The notes below the pieces were generated by a model, which was not told where the DNA came from, did not search any database, and saw only the letters and a program-made list of their open reading frames with translations. From the NCBI RefSeq assembly GCF_001275385.1, contig NZ_LGIW01000015.1, positions 434,001 through 498,000 on the forward strand: a stretch of 64,000 bases of DNA, written 5' to 3'. Positions 44,416-53,730 of the stretch are shown here, piece after piece; within the stretch, counting starts at the first letter, position 1, and every line of letters starts with the position of its first letter. The DNA is from Exiguobacterium sp. BMC-KP. Its GTDB lineage: Bacteria; Bacillota; Bacilli; Exiguobacteriales; Exiguobacteriaceae. The position numbers were made by a program, and so were the translations under genes.

Positions 44416-46050
44416 TTGAAACGAATTTTACGCGACCATTCGAAGGATCGTCCATACCGATTGCGCCAAGGGACGCTTCCGGCAACAGCTGAAGCACCAC
44501 TCACGACACTCGATCAACGTGAAATCGACCGCTTGCAACAGAATTTACGGGAAGTGGAATTAAAATTGAAGCAGCGCAATGAAATCATGGAAGCGTTAGC
44601 GACACAAAATGTCGAAGCGGCTTGTGAGACGGTCCTCACAATCTTGTTACAACTCCTTGGGATCGAAGAGGGGGCGATTCTCTTGTATCGTCGCGAGCAG
44701 TTGAATCATTTCGTTGCACAAGGCATCGATGAGATGGAGCTGATTGAAAAAGACCTCGATCAATATTCGGTCTTACGTCGTGCGTTCGTCATGCGTAAAT
44801 CCGTCCAGTTGCCGGTAGATGATCAGTATGAGTCCGCGATTCCAGTCCAGTCACCAAGTAATGGACAAGTCGTCGGATTACTCTACATCCGTCATGCTTT
44901 TCCTCAATTCAATCTCGAACAAGTCGGAGACTTACTAGATTTATCTCGAAAACTCGGGATGACACTTGAACGCCATCTGTTGTTCCATCAAATGGAGCAT
45001 GAAAAAATCAAGACGTATCAGCTCCTTGATTCGATTCGGGAAGCTGTCCTCTACATTGAGAGTAGCGGCGAACAGATTTATGCGAACCAAGCCTTGTTGA
45101 ACATGTTTCCTCCAAAACTCGTCAATCAAGCGCAAGGATTCCGGCATGCTTATGAACGGGCAACATCATTGTTCGAACACGTCGATCAGCCAGAAGCGCT
45201 TCATGACTACATCGGTCAACTGATGAACGGGGATATACCAGGAGAAACGATCGAACTTTCCGCATTTCGGGGGAACTTATTGCTGAGTGCCTATGCTGAA
45301 CGGATTGCGATTGCAAACGTCGAATGGGGAATGATGCTCGTCTTACGTGACGTGACGAAGGATAAAGAACTTGACCTCAAGCAGGCAGAGTTCGTTTCGA
45401 TCGTATCACACGAGTTACGGACACCCCTCTCTTCGATCATGGGCTTTACAGAGCTACTGATGAAACGAGAAGTGGATCCGAAGCGTCAGCAACGTTATCT
45501 CCAGACGATTCACTCGGAAACGGTCCGGTTGGCGGAATTAATCAATGATATCTTAGAAATTCAAAAAGGTGAGGACTCGACGCATGGCACACAAAAAGAG
45601 CCGCTCGATCTGAAGCAGCTGATGTTCGAGATGAAACCGATGTTTGATCTCGCAAGTCGGGCGCATCGGATCAGTGTGCAGTTCGAGCCCGGTTCCTATA
45701 CGATTCCTGCAAGCAATGAAAAAATGAAGCAACTGTTTACGAACTTGATCATGAACGCGATTAAATACTCACCCGAAGGCGGTGCGATTCGAATCAAAGG
45801 TATGATTCAATCTGACATGCTGCGGATTGAAATTTCCGATGAAGGACTTGGGATACCAGAAAAGGCACTCCCGTATATCTTTGATAAGTTTTACCGAGCC
45901 GACAATTCGGATACACGTAAAATCGGTGGGACCGGCTTAGGGCTCGCGATTTGTCGAATGATCGTCCTTGATCATGGAGGAGCAATCTCCGTTCAATCAA
46001 CAGAAGGAGAAGGTAGTACCTTCATCATTCAACTTCCAGTTGACGAATGA
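44416..46050 (+). CDS. Orphan sensor histidine kinase (GAF-PAS-HisKA-HATPase)
   Basis: 544 aa, no membrane segment. A coiled coil (REIDRLQQNLREVELKLKQR) precedes a GAF-like domain (~65-195) and a PAS domain (~205-320). The kinase core has the H-box AEFVSIVSHELRTPLSSIMG, N-box NLIMNAIKYSPEGG, G1 EISDEGLGIPE, F-box YIFDKFYRAD and G2 GGTGLGLAI, so it should be active. Start TTG 44416 follows AAAGGAGG. No response regulator gene is adjacent; instead a degenerate GGDEF-EAL protein is 32 nt downstream. A soluble redox or metabolite sensor is likely. Confidence 0.92.
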   Translation: MKRILRDHSKDRPYRLRQGTLPATAEAPLTTLDQREIDRLQQNLREVELKLKQRNEIMEALATQNVEAACETVLTILLQLLGIEEGAILLYRREQLNHFVAQGIDEMELIEKDLDQYSVLRRAFVMRKSVQLPVDDQYESAIPVQSPSNGQVVGLLYIRHAFPQFNLEQVGDLLDLSRKLGMTLERHLLFHQMEHEKIKTYQLLDSIREAVLYIESSGEQIYANQALLNMFPPKLVNQAQGFRHAYERATSLFEHVDQPEALHDYIGQLMNGDIPGETIELSAFRGNLLLSAYAERIAIANVEWGMMLVLRDVTKDKELDLKQAEFVSIVSHELRTPLSSIMGFTELLMKREVDPKRQQRYLQTIHSETVRLAELINDILEIQKGEDSTHGTQKEPLDLKQLMFEMKPMFDLASRAHRISVQFEPGSYTIPASNEKMKQLFTNLIMNAIKYSPEGGAIRIKGMIQSDMLRIEISDEGLGIPEKALPYIFDKFYRADNSDTRKIGGTGLGLAICRMIVLDHGGAISVQSTEGEGSTFIIQLPVDE

Positions 46051-46082
46051 TCGACGACAGAACAAGAAAGGGGGAAGACGCG

Positions 46083-47840
46083 GTGAAGAATAACGCACAT
46101 ATCCGCTACGAAGCGCTCCATCCGCTCGTCGAAGAGATTCTGGAAAAGCTTAGTGAACGGATTGGCGTCAACACGTTGTTTTTTGCATTAAATGATTCAT
46201 ATAGTAACTTTGTCGTCAAGGCAATCAATCAAGAGCGACAGTTGATCGAAGAAGGATCGACCCATGTCTTCCAACACGTCCTCTGTAAGCTAGTCGTCGA
46301 TGAAACGGATGGAAAGGTGTCAATCAGCGAATTGCTGAATGATCCGTTGACGGTCAATCATCCGGTTACCAAAGCACTGGGGAACGGGAGTTTCATGGGA
46401 GTGGCAATCAAGAATGCTGAGAATGAAAAAATCGGAACATTGTGCGCTTTTGACGACCAACCATTCGACTTCAAGGAGCAGGATATTGCACTTGTGGAAC
46501 GGTATGCTGACATCATTAGTAAATCAATCAATGTCGAAACGTATGTCATCAAAGATGCTTTAACGGATGTCTATAACGAACGCTATATGAATCGCTTGAT
46601 TTCCAGTGTGACGATTCATCCAGCTTTCTTGATGGTCTTGAATCTCGACCGTTTTCATGCGATCAATGCTACGCATGGTTATCGGGTAGGGAATGAAGTA
46701 TTACGGGAAATCGCGAGCCGCTTGAAGTATGTGCCGTTACCGAATCATGTTGTTGGACGGATGGATGGTAATGAGTTCGTTGTTCTAGCAGCACTTGAGC
46801 AGGAACAGGAATTTGAACAGCATGCAATAGATTATGCCCGTATGATTACGGAAGCGATCGAGAAACCAATCGTTGGTGTCGCAGACGAACCGATTCATGT
46901 GACGGCATCATCTGGTGTCAGTCTCTTGACCGGTGACATGACGAGTCGTCAGACGCAGATTTATGCGGCGGAAGCCTTGATGCAACAAGTCAAACATGAC
47001 GGCAAGCATCGGACATCGTTCGTTAATCCGGATCGAAGCGCGGAACAACATCCCTTTGCATCCGTTCTCGAGACCGAATTATCCCATGCCCTTGAACGCG
47101 GGCAGTTCGAACTCTACTACCAGTGGATCGTGGATGCGAAACAAGAACGTTTCGTTGCCGTTGAAGCATTACTACGTTGGAATCACCCAGTGCTTGGTTT
47201 CGTTAGTCCAACGGATTTCATTCCGATTGCCGAGAAGATGGATATTTTCCCTGACATTGGTCGTTTTACGATTTGTCAGGCCATTCTAGATCAACGTCGG
47301 CTAGAGGAAACGTTTGGTCGGAAGATTTCGGTTGCCGTCAATCTATCAGCGAGTCAGTTCGAGTCAGATCAACTGTTTGCAGAGTTACTTCGATTAACGG
47401 AAGAGTCTTATTTTCCAGAAGAACGACTCATTCTTGAAATCCGAGAAGAAGTATTGCAAACACGTCGTCGTTTTGCCATCAAACGCTTGGAACAACTGCG
47501 TCAAGCGGGCTATCGTCTGACCGTTGATCATTTCGGCAGTCATTACGCGTCACTCAACTCGTTGTTGCGTTTACCTGTCCAGGCGGTCAAACTCGATCCG
47601 ATCTTTACGCGGCGTCTCGTTCAGAATCAATTGGAGCGCTCGATGATTCGGTCAGTTCAATCTTTAACGTCTGCTCTAAACATCGCGTTAGTCATTCAAG
47701 AAGTCGAAACACCGTCTCAACTGCAACACATTCAATCACTCGATGAATCATTATATGTGCAAGGGTACGAGGTCCATCATCCACAGCCGGTCGAATCCTT
47801 ACTCGTCGAAGACATCGCGCGGGGACGAACAGAGGTTTAA
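46083..47840 (+). CDS. GAF-GGDEF-EAL protein with degenerate catalytic motifs
   Basis: 585 aa. A GAF domain (~1-160; HVLCKLVVDETDGKVSISEL), a GGDEF domain whose active loop reads GRMDGNEFVVLA instead of R-GGDEF, and an EAL domain. The EAL domain keeps VEALLRW, VNLSASQF, LILEIREE and VKLD, but its DDFG motif is VDHFGSHYASL and the EGVET motif is QEVET, so a metal-binding Asp and the catalytic-base region are changed. It is probably a c-di-GMP-binding or signalling protein rather than an enzyme. Start GTG 46083 with AAAGGGGG; the frame's earlier ATG overlaps the kinase stop and has no RBS. Confidence 0.9.
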   Translation: MKNNAHIRYEALHPLVEEILEKLSERIGVNTLFFALNDSYSNFVVKAINQERQLIEEGSTHVFQHVLCKLVVDETDGKVSISELLNDPLTVNHPVTKALGNGSFMGVAIKNAENEKIGTLCAFDDQPFDFKEQDIALVERYADIISKSINVETYVIKDALTDVYNERYMNRLISSVTIHPAFLMVLNLDRFHAINATHGYRVGNEVLREIASRLKYVPLPNHVVGRMDGNEFVVLAALEQEQEFEQHAIDYARMITEAIEKPIVGVADEPIHVTASSGVSLLTGDMTSRQTQIYAAEALMQQVKHDGKHRTSFVNPDRSAEQHPFASVLETELSHALERGQFELYYQWIVDAKQERFVAVEALLRWNHPVLGFVSPTDFIPIAEKMDIFPDIGRFTICQAILDQRRLEETFGRKISVAVNLSASQFESDQLFAELLRLTEESYFPEERLILEIREEVLQTRRRFAIKRLEQLRQAGYRLTVDHFGSHYASLNSLLRLPVQAVKLDPIFTRRLVQNQLERSMIRSVQSLTSALNIALVIQEVETPSQLQHIQSLDESLYVQGYEVHHPQPVESLLVEDIARGRTEV

Positions 47841-47859
47841 CGGGACGATAGTCGGGAAT
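47835..47859 (+). promoter_or_regulatory. SigB-type promoter of the acidic small protein
   Basis: GTTTAA (47835-47840, overlapping the upstream stop codon), 13-nt spacer, GGGAAT (47854-47859). Confidence 0.6.
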
Positions 47860-47901
47860 ACCTTAAAATGTGGAACAAGTACATTTTAAGGGGGATGCCG
47901 A

Positions 47902-48177
47902 ATGGCTGATCAACACGAAAAAGAAACGGATCCGATTACTTCTGGGAACCGCATGACGAAGGATGAGATTGCTGGACGTGATCCGCAGAACCATACGGAT
48001 GTACCGGAGAAATCGAAGGATGAAAAAGAATCGAAGCATCAAGACCACGATGCTGAGAAAACAGAACAACCAGATGGTAAAGCTTCAAGTGAAGAAGCGC
48101 CTGATTTATCGCATGCTTCAGATGAAGACGGCGATGTCGAGCCATCTGATGAAGAGAATCAGCAAGATAAGGAATGA
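47902..48177 (+). CDS. Small highly hydrophilic, probably disordered stress protein
   Basis: 91 aa, almost entirely Asp/Glu/Lys/Gln/Ser/His, no hydrophobic core, so presumably disordered. It resembles Gram-positive hydrophilins in composition; no family assigned. AAGGGGGA RBS and a SigB-type promoter suggest stress induction. Followed by a strong terminator. Confidence 0.75.
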   Translation: MADQHEKETDPITSGNRMTKDEIAGRDPQNHTDVPEKSKDEKESKHQDHDAEKTEQPDGKASSEEAPDLSHASDEDGDVEPSDEENQQDKE

Positions 48178-48185
48178 CCAATACT

Positions 48186-48234
48186 AAGAGCAATCGCGGT
48201 TCGGTGGAAATGCCAAACCGCGATTGCTCTTTTT
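48186..48234 (+). terminator. Strong terminator
   Basis: 16-bp stem AAGAGCAATCGCGGTT/AACCGCGATTGCTCTT with a 15-nt loop then T5. Confidence 0.92.
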
Positions 48235-48252
48235 GTGTGGTGTTCTTGAAAA

Positions 48253-49230
48253 TTACTCGCCACCACTACCGCCACCACCACCGCCATCCCCTCCGCCATC
48301 AAATCCACCGTCGATTCCACCATCCGTCGCATGAGATGTATCAGTTAAATCGACTGGGAAGAGTAAGAAGGGAATCGTGTCGGCGCCATCCGGTGGTAGG
48401 ATGGAGGACGGGAAGAGTTGCTGCAGGATCGTTTGTTGACTCAAGTACAACCGGATGGCTGTCAAATAGATTAAATCTTTTCGATATTTAAAGTGCAGAT
48501 CAGGACGTAACGTCTCTGCCATCCGTTGGAGTGATGTAGCGTGTTCGCTCGGGTCGCCTAGTAAAGCGAGCATGCCATGAAACGATAAAGGAACGTGATG
48601 TTTGCGATGCAGCTTTTTAGACGACTCCAGCTGAGCGATATAGCGATCCCAATCGTCCTCTGGTAGTAAAGCGAATAACAAGGCGACGACGTATGTCTGT
48701 TGCGCTCGACCGAACCGTCGTTTCAGTCGTTGGTAGACCGTTTCGATGCGGGAGGCTAAGTCAGCTAAATCACCGCGTGTCGTAGCATGAAAGAAAACGA
48801 AAGAGGTAAGTAAAGGCGTCACGATAAAACGATGCTGTTTCTTAAGAAGTGCATATAGTTGAACCGTCCGTTCGAGTAACACGTCTTGCGGAGAAAGGCG
48901 GCTAATAAATAGGGCGGTGGAGTAGGCATTTAAGGGATGTGATAAACGGTGAGATTTAAAATAGCCGTGAATCGACATCATTTCAGCGATGCGGCTCGGT
49001 GCATGGGCGTCAAACGCATGGATTTTCGAAGCGAGTAGCAGTGCCTGAGTAGTTTGTGTGCGTAGCCGTGCCGTTAAATCATCGGCTGTTTCAAGCAACA
49101 CACTTGCAGGGACCTGCTCTGTTCCAATCGTTCGGTCGAATGCCAGTTCAATCAAAATACCATCCTGGTACGTTCTCAGTTCTGGTCCGATGTCATCCAA
49201 ATGTCGCAAGAAAATCGTCGCTAATTCCAT
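48253..49230 (-). CDS. DUF4003-like protein with glycine-rich C-terminal tail
   Basis: 325 aa, mostly helical (LLETADDLTARLRTQTTQAL, MMSIHGYFKSHRLSHPLNAY), ending in an Asp/Gly-rich tail (DGGIDGGFDGGGDGGGGGG). The helical pattern and tail match what I know as DUF4003; function unknown. RBS GGAGGAA. 54 nt downstream of the DUF1836 gene, co-oriented. Confidence 0.75.
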   Translation of the reverse strand: MELATIFLRHLDDIGPELRTYQDGILIELAFDRTIGTEQVPASVLLETADDLTARLRTQTTQALLLASKIHAFDAHAPSRIAEMMSIHGYFKSHRLSHPLNAYSTALFISRLSPQDVLLERTVQLYALLKKQHRFIVTPLLTSFVFFHATTRGDLADLASRIETVYQRLKRRFGRAQQTYVVALLFALLPEDDWDRYIAQLESSKKLHRKHHVPLSFHGMLALLGDPSEHATSLQRMAETLRPDLHFKYRKDLIYLTAIRLYLSQQTILQQLFPSSILPPDGADTIPFLLFPVDLTDTSHATDGGIDGGFDGGGDGGGGGGSGGE

Positions 49231-49284
49231 GACCGTTCCTCCTCTGCCTTTTCTTCTAGTGTATCACGCAGTGAAGCCGTTCTC

Positions 49285-49800
49285 TCATTTTTTCAGATGG
49301 GTATCAATCAACTGTTCCGCCGCTCGTCGGTACAGATTACTTATATGAGCCAGAGCGAGAATCTGCTCTAGTGGGTCAGTCGTTAAAGCAGTCAAAGCCT
49401 CTTGTTCCGTTACGAAGCGGGCTGTATTTTGTTCGGTCAGCTCAAGGTAATTCCGGTAAAAGTCTGCGAGGTTGAGTTGGTCTTGTTCGATCCCTTCGTT
49501 TAAGGGCGCAAGAATCGTCTTGATATCATTGATTGAAAACGAACTTTTCAGCTGATAAATCAAGCTGATCAGGATCAAATGCTCTTTCGTATACTTTTTA
49601 TTCGTCACCGGAAAGAATAATTTCTTTTTAGCATAGTTGTTGATCATCGTCTTCGTCAAAATCGTCTCATCCGCATTGCGTGTCGTGTCCTCGAATGTCC
49701 GCTCGAACAGTTGGATGACTTGATCCATATAGAGATCGATATTCGGTATATCTTCGAGCTGTAATTGACGATCGTATCTCGTGTCGTCAGAACGTGTCAT
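49285..49800 (-). CDS. DUF1836 family MerR-like regulator
   Basis: 171 aa. Diagnostic DUF1836 features: IPNIDLYMDQVIQLFE, ILTKTMINNYAKKKLFFP and KKYTKEHLILISLIYQLKSS, a MerR-like HTH fused to a helical domain. RBS GGAGG. Divergent from the hemolysin III/TrhA gene, an arrangement known in other Firmicutes and indicating control of the neighbour. Confidence 0.88.
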   Translation of the reverse strand: MTRSDDTRYDRQLQLEDIPNIDLYMDQVIQLFERTFEDTTRNADETILTKTMINNYAKKKLFFPVTNKKYTKEHLILISLIYQLKSSFSINDIKTILAPLNEGIEQDQLNLADFYRNYLELTEQNTARFVTEQEALTALTTDPLEQILALAHISNLYRRAAEQLIDTHLKK

Positions 49801-49873
49801 AAAAAAACCTCCAAAATCGTTAAAATAGGACTTTCTACTTCTCCATCATATGATAGAATATGTATATAACGCC

Positions 49874-49894
49874 ATGTAGTATTCGAAACTACAT
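49874..49894. promoter_or_regulatory. Inverted-repeat operator between DUF1836 regulator and TrhA gene
   Basis: ATGTAGT-ATTCGAA-ACTACAT: perfect 7-bp arms around a TTCGAA-centred spacer, just upstream of the TrhA ribosome site and downstream of a possible -10 TAGAAT. Likely the regulator's binding site (inference). Confidence 0.55.
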
Positions 49895-49912
49895 ATCAGG
49901 GGAGGAACAACA

Positions 49913-50560
49913 GTGAAAGCTTATATGAGAGAACCAATCAATGGACTAACGCATCTTGGAGGGGCAGTTTTTGCTTTTGTCGGGTTACTCGCACTCGTCA
50001 TCAAAGCATCGTTAGAACGAGGGGCGTCGCTCGCAATCGTCGCAGCGATTATTTTTGGGGTCAGTATGATGGCGCTCTATGCCGTCTCGGCGACGTATCA
50101 TATGGTGCTTGCCAGCGACCGGGCGATTGCGATCTGGCGTCGGTTGGATCACTCGATGATTTATCTATTGATTGCTGGATCGTATGCACCGTTTTGTCTC
50201 GTCAGTCTGAATGGTCCGACCGGTTGGGTCTTGTTCAGCATCGTCATGTTGATTGCCGTTTCCGGAATCACGTTTAAATTGGTCTGGTTCAACAGTCCAC
50301 GCTGGTTATCGACGACGCTTTACATCGGAATGGGCTGGATCATGGTGTTTGCGATTACGCCACTCGCACAAGTCCTCTCGCCACTTGGTATCGGTTTATT
50401 GTTCCTTGGTGGTATCTTCTATACGATCGGTGGCATCATCTATGGTCTGAAGCCGCGTGTTCTATCGTTCAAACATCTTGGATTCCATGAGATTTTCCAT
50501 ATTTTCGTTCTTCTCGGAAGTCTAGCACACTTCCTCTGTGTCTACTTCTTCGTTTTATGA
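49913..50560 (+). CDS. trhA: Hemolysin III / PAQR family membrane protein (TrhA)
   Basis: 215 aa, seven helices. Motifs: EPINGLTHLGGAVFAF, the metal-site His/Ser segment SATYHMV, RRLDHSMIYLLIAGSYAPFC and the C-terminal GFHEIFHIFVLLGSLAHF. PAQR-type fold, probably a Zn-dependent membrane hydrolase, linked in B. subtilis to membrane energy homeostasis. Start GTG 49913 with AGGGGAGG. Confidence 0.92.
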   Translation: MKAYMREPINGLTHLGGAVFAFVGLLALVIKASLERGASLAIVAAIIFGVSMMALYAVSATYHMVLASDRAIAIWRRLDHSMIYLLIAGSYAPFCLVSLNGPTGWVLFSIVMLIAVSGITFKLVWFNSPRWLSTTLYIGMGWIMVFAITPLAQVLSPLGIGLLFLGGIFYTIGGIIYGLKPRVLSFKHLGFHEIFHIFVLLGSLAHFLCVYFFVL

Positions 50561-50683
50561 TGACAATGTCCTCCTTTGGTCAATGACCGAAGGAGGTTTT
50601 TTAATGAAAGATGGAAAAAACAGGAGAAGTCGAATGTTCTCACGAATGAAAGAACGAATAGATCACGCATAGGGGGAAATAGA

Positions 50684-52408
50684 ATGCAACAGACACGATG
50701 GCAGCTAGAAGAACTGTATACAATCGATGACGTCAAAGCGGGAATCGCTTCGATACAAGCGGCGTTGACAAAACGTCCGGTTACATTAACGGAACAAGTC
50801 GAACGCTACCAGCAAGTCGCGCGAGACGTCGAGGAATGGAGTGACTTCATTTACTGCTTATACGCAGAGGACGTTACACGATCGGAGGTCCACGTGTTGC
50901 TCGAAGAAATCGAAGTCGTTCAAGCAACAGTTCGTAGTTTGGCAGCAGAGCTTGATACGCAGATTGCAGCGGTATCACAAGAAGACTGGGAAACGTTTGT
51001 TGCTGATTCACCGTATACCTTTTTCTTGAATGAACGTCGCGATATCCAGTCGCGTCGTGCACCGCTTGTTCAGGAACAATTGTTACAAGATCTTGGTGTT
51101 GACGGATTCCAAGGCTGGGGGCAGCTTTACAAACAGCGCTTCATGGCATTACGCGTTGACTTAGACGGAAAACAAGTCACGATTGGTCAAGGGCTACACG
51201 AAGCGATGTTTGCGTCCGACCGCTTAGCGCGTCAAGCGGCAGCAAAAGTAGTAGACGCCGCGTGTGCAGAAGAAGCTGACCTGTTTGCGACGATTCTGAA
51301 CCGGATTGCTGGCTTCAGACTACAGTCGTATAAGATGCGTGACTGGGAGCAACCATTAACCGAGTTGCTCGAGCAGAACCGGATCACGGAAGCGAGCTTA
51401 CAAGCAATGATGGACGCACTCGAACATCACCGGCAACTTTTCCAAGCCTATTACGCTCGCAAGATTGCCCAGGCGGAGCGGGCAACGGGCGAATGGCATG
51501 ATTTTGAGACGAATACGTATCGCTCCGCGCGGCATGTTCCGTTTGAGACGGCACAGACAATCGTCACGAAACAATTCAAACAGTTGAATCCAAAACTCGG
51601 TGCTTTTGCTGAAAACGTGTTTAGTAAGGGATGGGTCGATGCAGAGAATCGTCCCGGAAAAGCAGAAGGTGGATTCTGTGCTGCATTCCCGATTGCAAAA
51701 GAGAGTCGAATTTTCATGACGTATCGCGACAGTTATCCGGACGTCGCGACGCTCGCGCACGAATTTGGTCATGCCTATCATAATTATTTACTACAAGACG
51801 AACCGTATTTAAATCAAGTCAAAGGAACGAGCATCGCGGAGACGGCTTCGACGTTCATGGAAAATCTCGTTCTCGATGCGGCGATCAAAGAGACGACGAA
51901 ACGGGAGGAAGTGCTCGCTCTCCTAGAGGTCAAGATCCGGGAAGGGCTGAAGTATGCTAGCATCGTTCCCGGGATGTTCCGTTTCGAGCAACGGTTTTAC
52001 GCAGAACGTCAGCAAGGTACGGTCAGTGCCGACCGGTTAAGTGAACTTCTACAAGACGAAGAACGCTTAGCCTACGGTCCAGTCTTACCTGAACCAGCGC
52101 GTTATAAGTGGATGTACATCAGTCACTTGTTCAATCCGAATCTTGCCTTCTACAATATTCCCTACACGATCGGTTATCTGCTCAGTAATAGCCTGTATCA
52201 AACGGTTCAAGCGGATTCAAGTCAATTTTCGACAGTCTTTGAAGCGGTCATGCACGATTCGGGACAAGCGACAATCGATGAAATCGTTAAACGTCATCTC
52301 AACGCCGATCCGACCTCCGTTGCCTTTTGGATTGAGGCACAAGAACCACTTGTAGAGGCGATTGAGCAGTACCTTACTTTGACGGAATCATCTCTCCCAG
52401 TCGATTGA
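50684..52408 (+). CDS. M3 family oligoendopeptidase (PepF-like)
   Basis: 574-aa cytoplasmic zinc metallopeptidase. The zinc motif is LAHEFGHAYHNYLL (HEFGH), with the downstream Glu in GTSIAETASTFMENL and the substrate Tyr/His region RYKWMYISHLFNPNLAFYNI. Length fits the M3B clade. Start ATG 50684 after AGGGGGA; earlier in-frame ATGs lack a ribosome site. Degrades short peptides. A 43-nt gap separates it from rpiA. Confidence 0.93.
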   Translation: MQQTRWQLEELYTIDDVKAGIASIQAALTKRPVTLTEQVERYQQVARDVEEWSDFIYCLYAEDVTRSEVHVLLEEIEVVQATVRSLAAELDTQIAAVSQEDWETFVADSPYTFFLNERRDIQSRRAPLVQEQLLQDLGVDGFQGWGQLYKQRFMALRVDLDGKQVTIGQGLHEAMFASDRLARQAAAKVVDAACAEEADLFATILNRIAGFRLQSYKMRDWEQPLTELLEQNRITEASLQAMMDALEHHRQLFQAYYARKIAQAERATGEWHDFETNTYRSARHVPFETAQTIVTKQFKQLNPKLGAFAENVFSKGWVDAENRPGKAEGGFCAAFPIAKESRIFMTYRDSYPDVATLAHEFGHAYHNYLLQDEPYLNQVKGTSIAETASTFMENLVLDAAIKETTKREEVLALLEVKIREGLKYASIVPGMFRFEQRFYAERQQGTVSADRLSELLQDEERLAYGPVLPEPARYKWMYISHLFNPNLAFYNIPYTIGYLLSNSLYQTVQADSSQFSTVFEAVMHDSGQATIDEIVKRHLNADPTSVAFWIEAQEPLVEAIEQYLTLTESSLPVD

Positions 52409-52451
52409 AGACGAATCGAAACGGGAACAGAATCAGTGAGGAGGGATGCGG

Positions 52452-53150
52452 ATGTATGAACAGGAGAAACAATTAGTCGCCGAAGCAGCACTGGCTTATG
52501 TGAAGGATGGAATGATAGTGGGGCTTGGGACCGGTTCAACGACGGAACGGTTCATCGAGGCGCTTGGTCCACTCGTACAGGCGGGACTACAGATTCAAGG
52601 CGTAGCGACATCGCTTGCGACGGTAGAGCTTGCTGAACGTTTACAGATTCCGTTGATCGATCTGGAAGAGGGAATGGAAATCGATGTGACGATTGACGGA
52701 ATCGACCAAATCGACGGTCAGTTCCAAACGATCAAAGGCGGCGGCGGTGCGTTATTTCGCGAAAAAATCGTCGCACTGATGAGTCGCGAATTACTCTATC
52801 TGACCGATTCTTCGAAGTTCGTTCATCATTTAAGTGGACCGTTACCGGTTGAACTCGATTCGTTTGCCTTACCGTATGTGCTCGAGCGGTTGTGTGATAA
52901 GCATGTCTCAGCAACACTACGCGTGAAAGACGACCGTCCCTTTGTTACGGATGGAGGGCACATGATTTTGGATGTTGATTTATCAGCTGTCTCGGACGTC
53001 CGATTGTTCGCAAAAGAAGTCAAGAGCTGGTCTGGGGTGCTTGAGACCGGTTACTTCGAGCGTCAACCCGATCATGTTCTGACGGTCGAAGAGGGAAAGG
53101 TCAAACGCATCGCGCATCCTCGACTGCGTGACGGCGGTGGGTTGGTTTAA
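52452..53150 (+). CDS. rpiA: Ribose-5-phosphate isomerase A
   Basis: 232 aa. Interconverts ribose 5-phosphate and ribulose 5-phosphate. Motifs: [17 protein letters not shown] (phosphate binding), [14 protein letters not shown] (catalytic Asp region), [14 protein letters not shown] (catalytic Glu) and a later DSSKFV. ATG 52446 directly abuts the GGAGGG site, so ATG 52452 is the better start. Possible operon with the M3 peptidase upstream and the small gene downstream. Confidence 0.95.
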   Translation: MYEQEKQLVAEAALAYVKDGMIVGLGTGSTTERFIEALGPLVQAGLQIQGVATSLATVELAERLQIPLIDLEEGMEIDVTIDGIDQIDGQFQTIKGGGGALFREKIVALMSRELLYLTDSSKFVHHLSGPLPVELDSFALPYVLERLCDKHVSATLRVKDDRPFVTDGGHMILDVDLSAVSDVRLFAKEVKSWSGVLETGYFERQPDHVLTVEEGKVKRIAHPRLRDGGGLV

Positions 53151-53171
53151 GGGAAGAAAGAAGGAAACCGT

Positions 53172-53432
53172 ATGGGCTTAAAAAAACGGTATTTGTTCGG
53201 TGCCGGTATCATTGCGGGGACAAGTCTACTCCTGTTAAGGAAGCGGGATCAGGGCACCCAGACGGATGCGTTACGTGACTATTTAGCACATCTTGATCAG
53301 GATCCGAGTCCAGATGCTGCGAAGGATCCGGATGAGGTCGGATTGACGAAACTCGATTCCATCTATCGAGCTGAGTGGCAAGCGAATGGTTTTCCGCGTT
53401 CGCGTAAAGAGCTGGAAGAGCTTGAAAAATAA
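53172..53432 (+). CDS. Unknown small membrane-anchored protein
   Basis: 86 aa: basic N-terminus and one short hydrophobic segment (LFGAGIIAGTSLLLL), then a hydrophilic acidic part ending FPRSRKELEELEK. Unrecognised. AGAAGGAAA RBS, 21 nt after rpiA. Last core gene before the AT-rich island. Confidence 0.7.
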   Translation: MGLKKRYLFGAGIIAGTSLLLLRKRDQGTQTDALRDYLAHLDQDPSPDAAKDPDEVGLTKLDSIYRAEWQANGFPRSRKELEELEK

Positions 53433-53459
53433 TAATATTAATAAAATATTTCTTTACTA

Positions 53460-53472
53460 ATAAACCAGATAA
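53460..53472 (+). repeat. Left copy of a 13-bp direct repeat bordering the AT-rich island
   Basis: ATAAACCAGATAA here is repeated exactly at 59020-59032. Both copies follow a TAAAATAT string and each lies just after a gene, at the change between ordinary and AT-rich sequence. Confidence 0.5.
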
Positions 53473-53486
53473 CTTAATGATTCTTT

Positions 53487-53532
53487 AAACGGCTTAAGTT
53501 CGTTCTTTATACGGACTTAAGCCGTTTTTGTG
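53487..53532 (+). terminator. Hairpin terminator (41-bp repeated element, copy 1)
   Basis: AAACGGCTTAAGT/ACTTAAGCCGTTT (53487-53527), then T-rich. A closely similar 41-bp hairpin occurs at 57908-57948. The remainder of the 298-nt gap 53433-53730 is AT-rich with the direct repeat and the operator candidate listed next. Confidence 0.75.
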
Positions 53533-53642
53533 TCTTCTGCGCTATATTTGTGAATTCAAACGTTAATAAGAAAATCGGATGCGACTACTATACGGAAATT
53601 CATTTCTAAATTATTTAATATTTAATTCGCTATTCCATCATT

Positions 53643-53676
53643 CATGTTTTATAACCTACATTTTGTAAAAAACATG
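53643..53676. promoter_or_regulatory. Inverted repeat upstream of the LytTR-type regulator
   Basis: CATGTTTT (53643-53650) and AAAACATG (53669-53676) are perfect 8-bp arms 18 nt apart, about 55 nt before the GTG start. Candidate autoregulatory site; core promoter not clear. Confidence 0.35.
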
Positions 53677-53730
53677 ATAAGGTGGATGTATATTTTCAAT
53701 GGATAATTCATCCAAGAAGGGGGAACTAGT

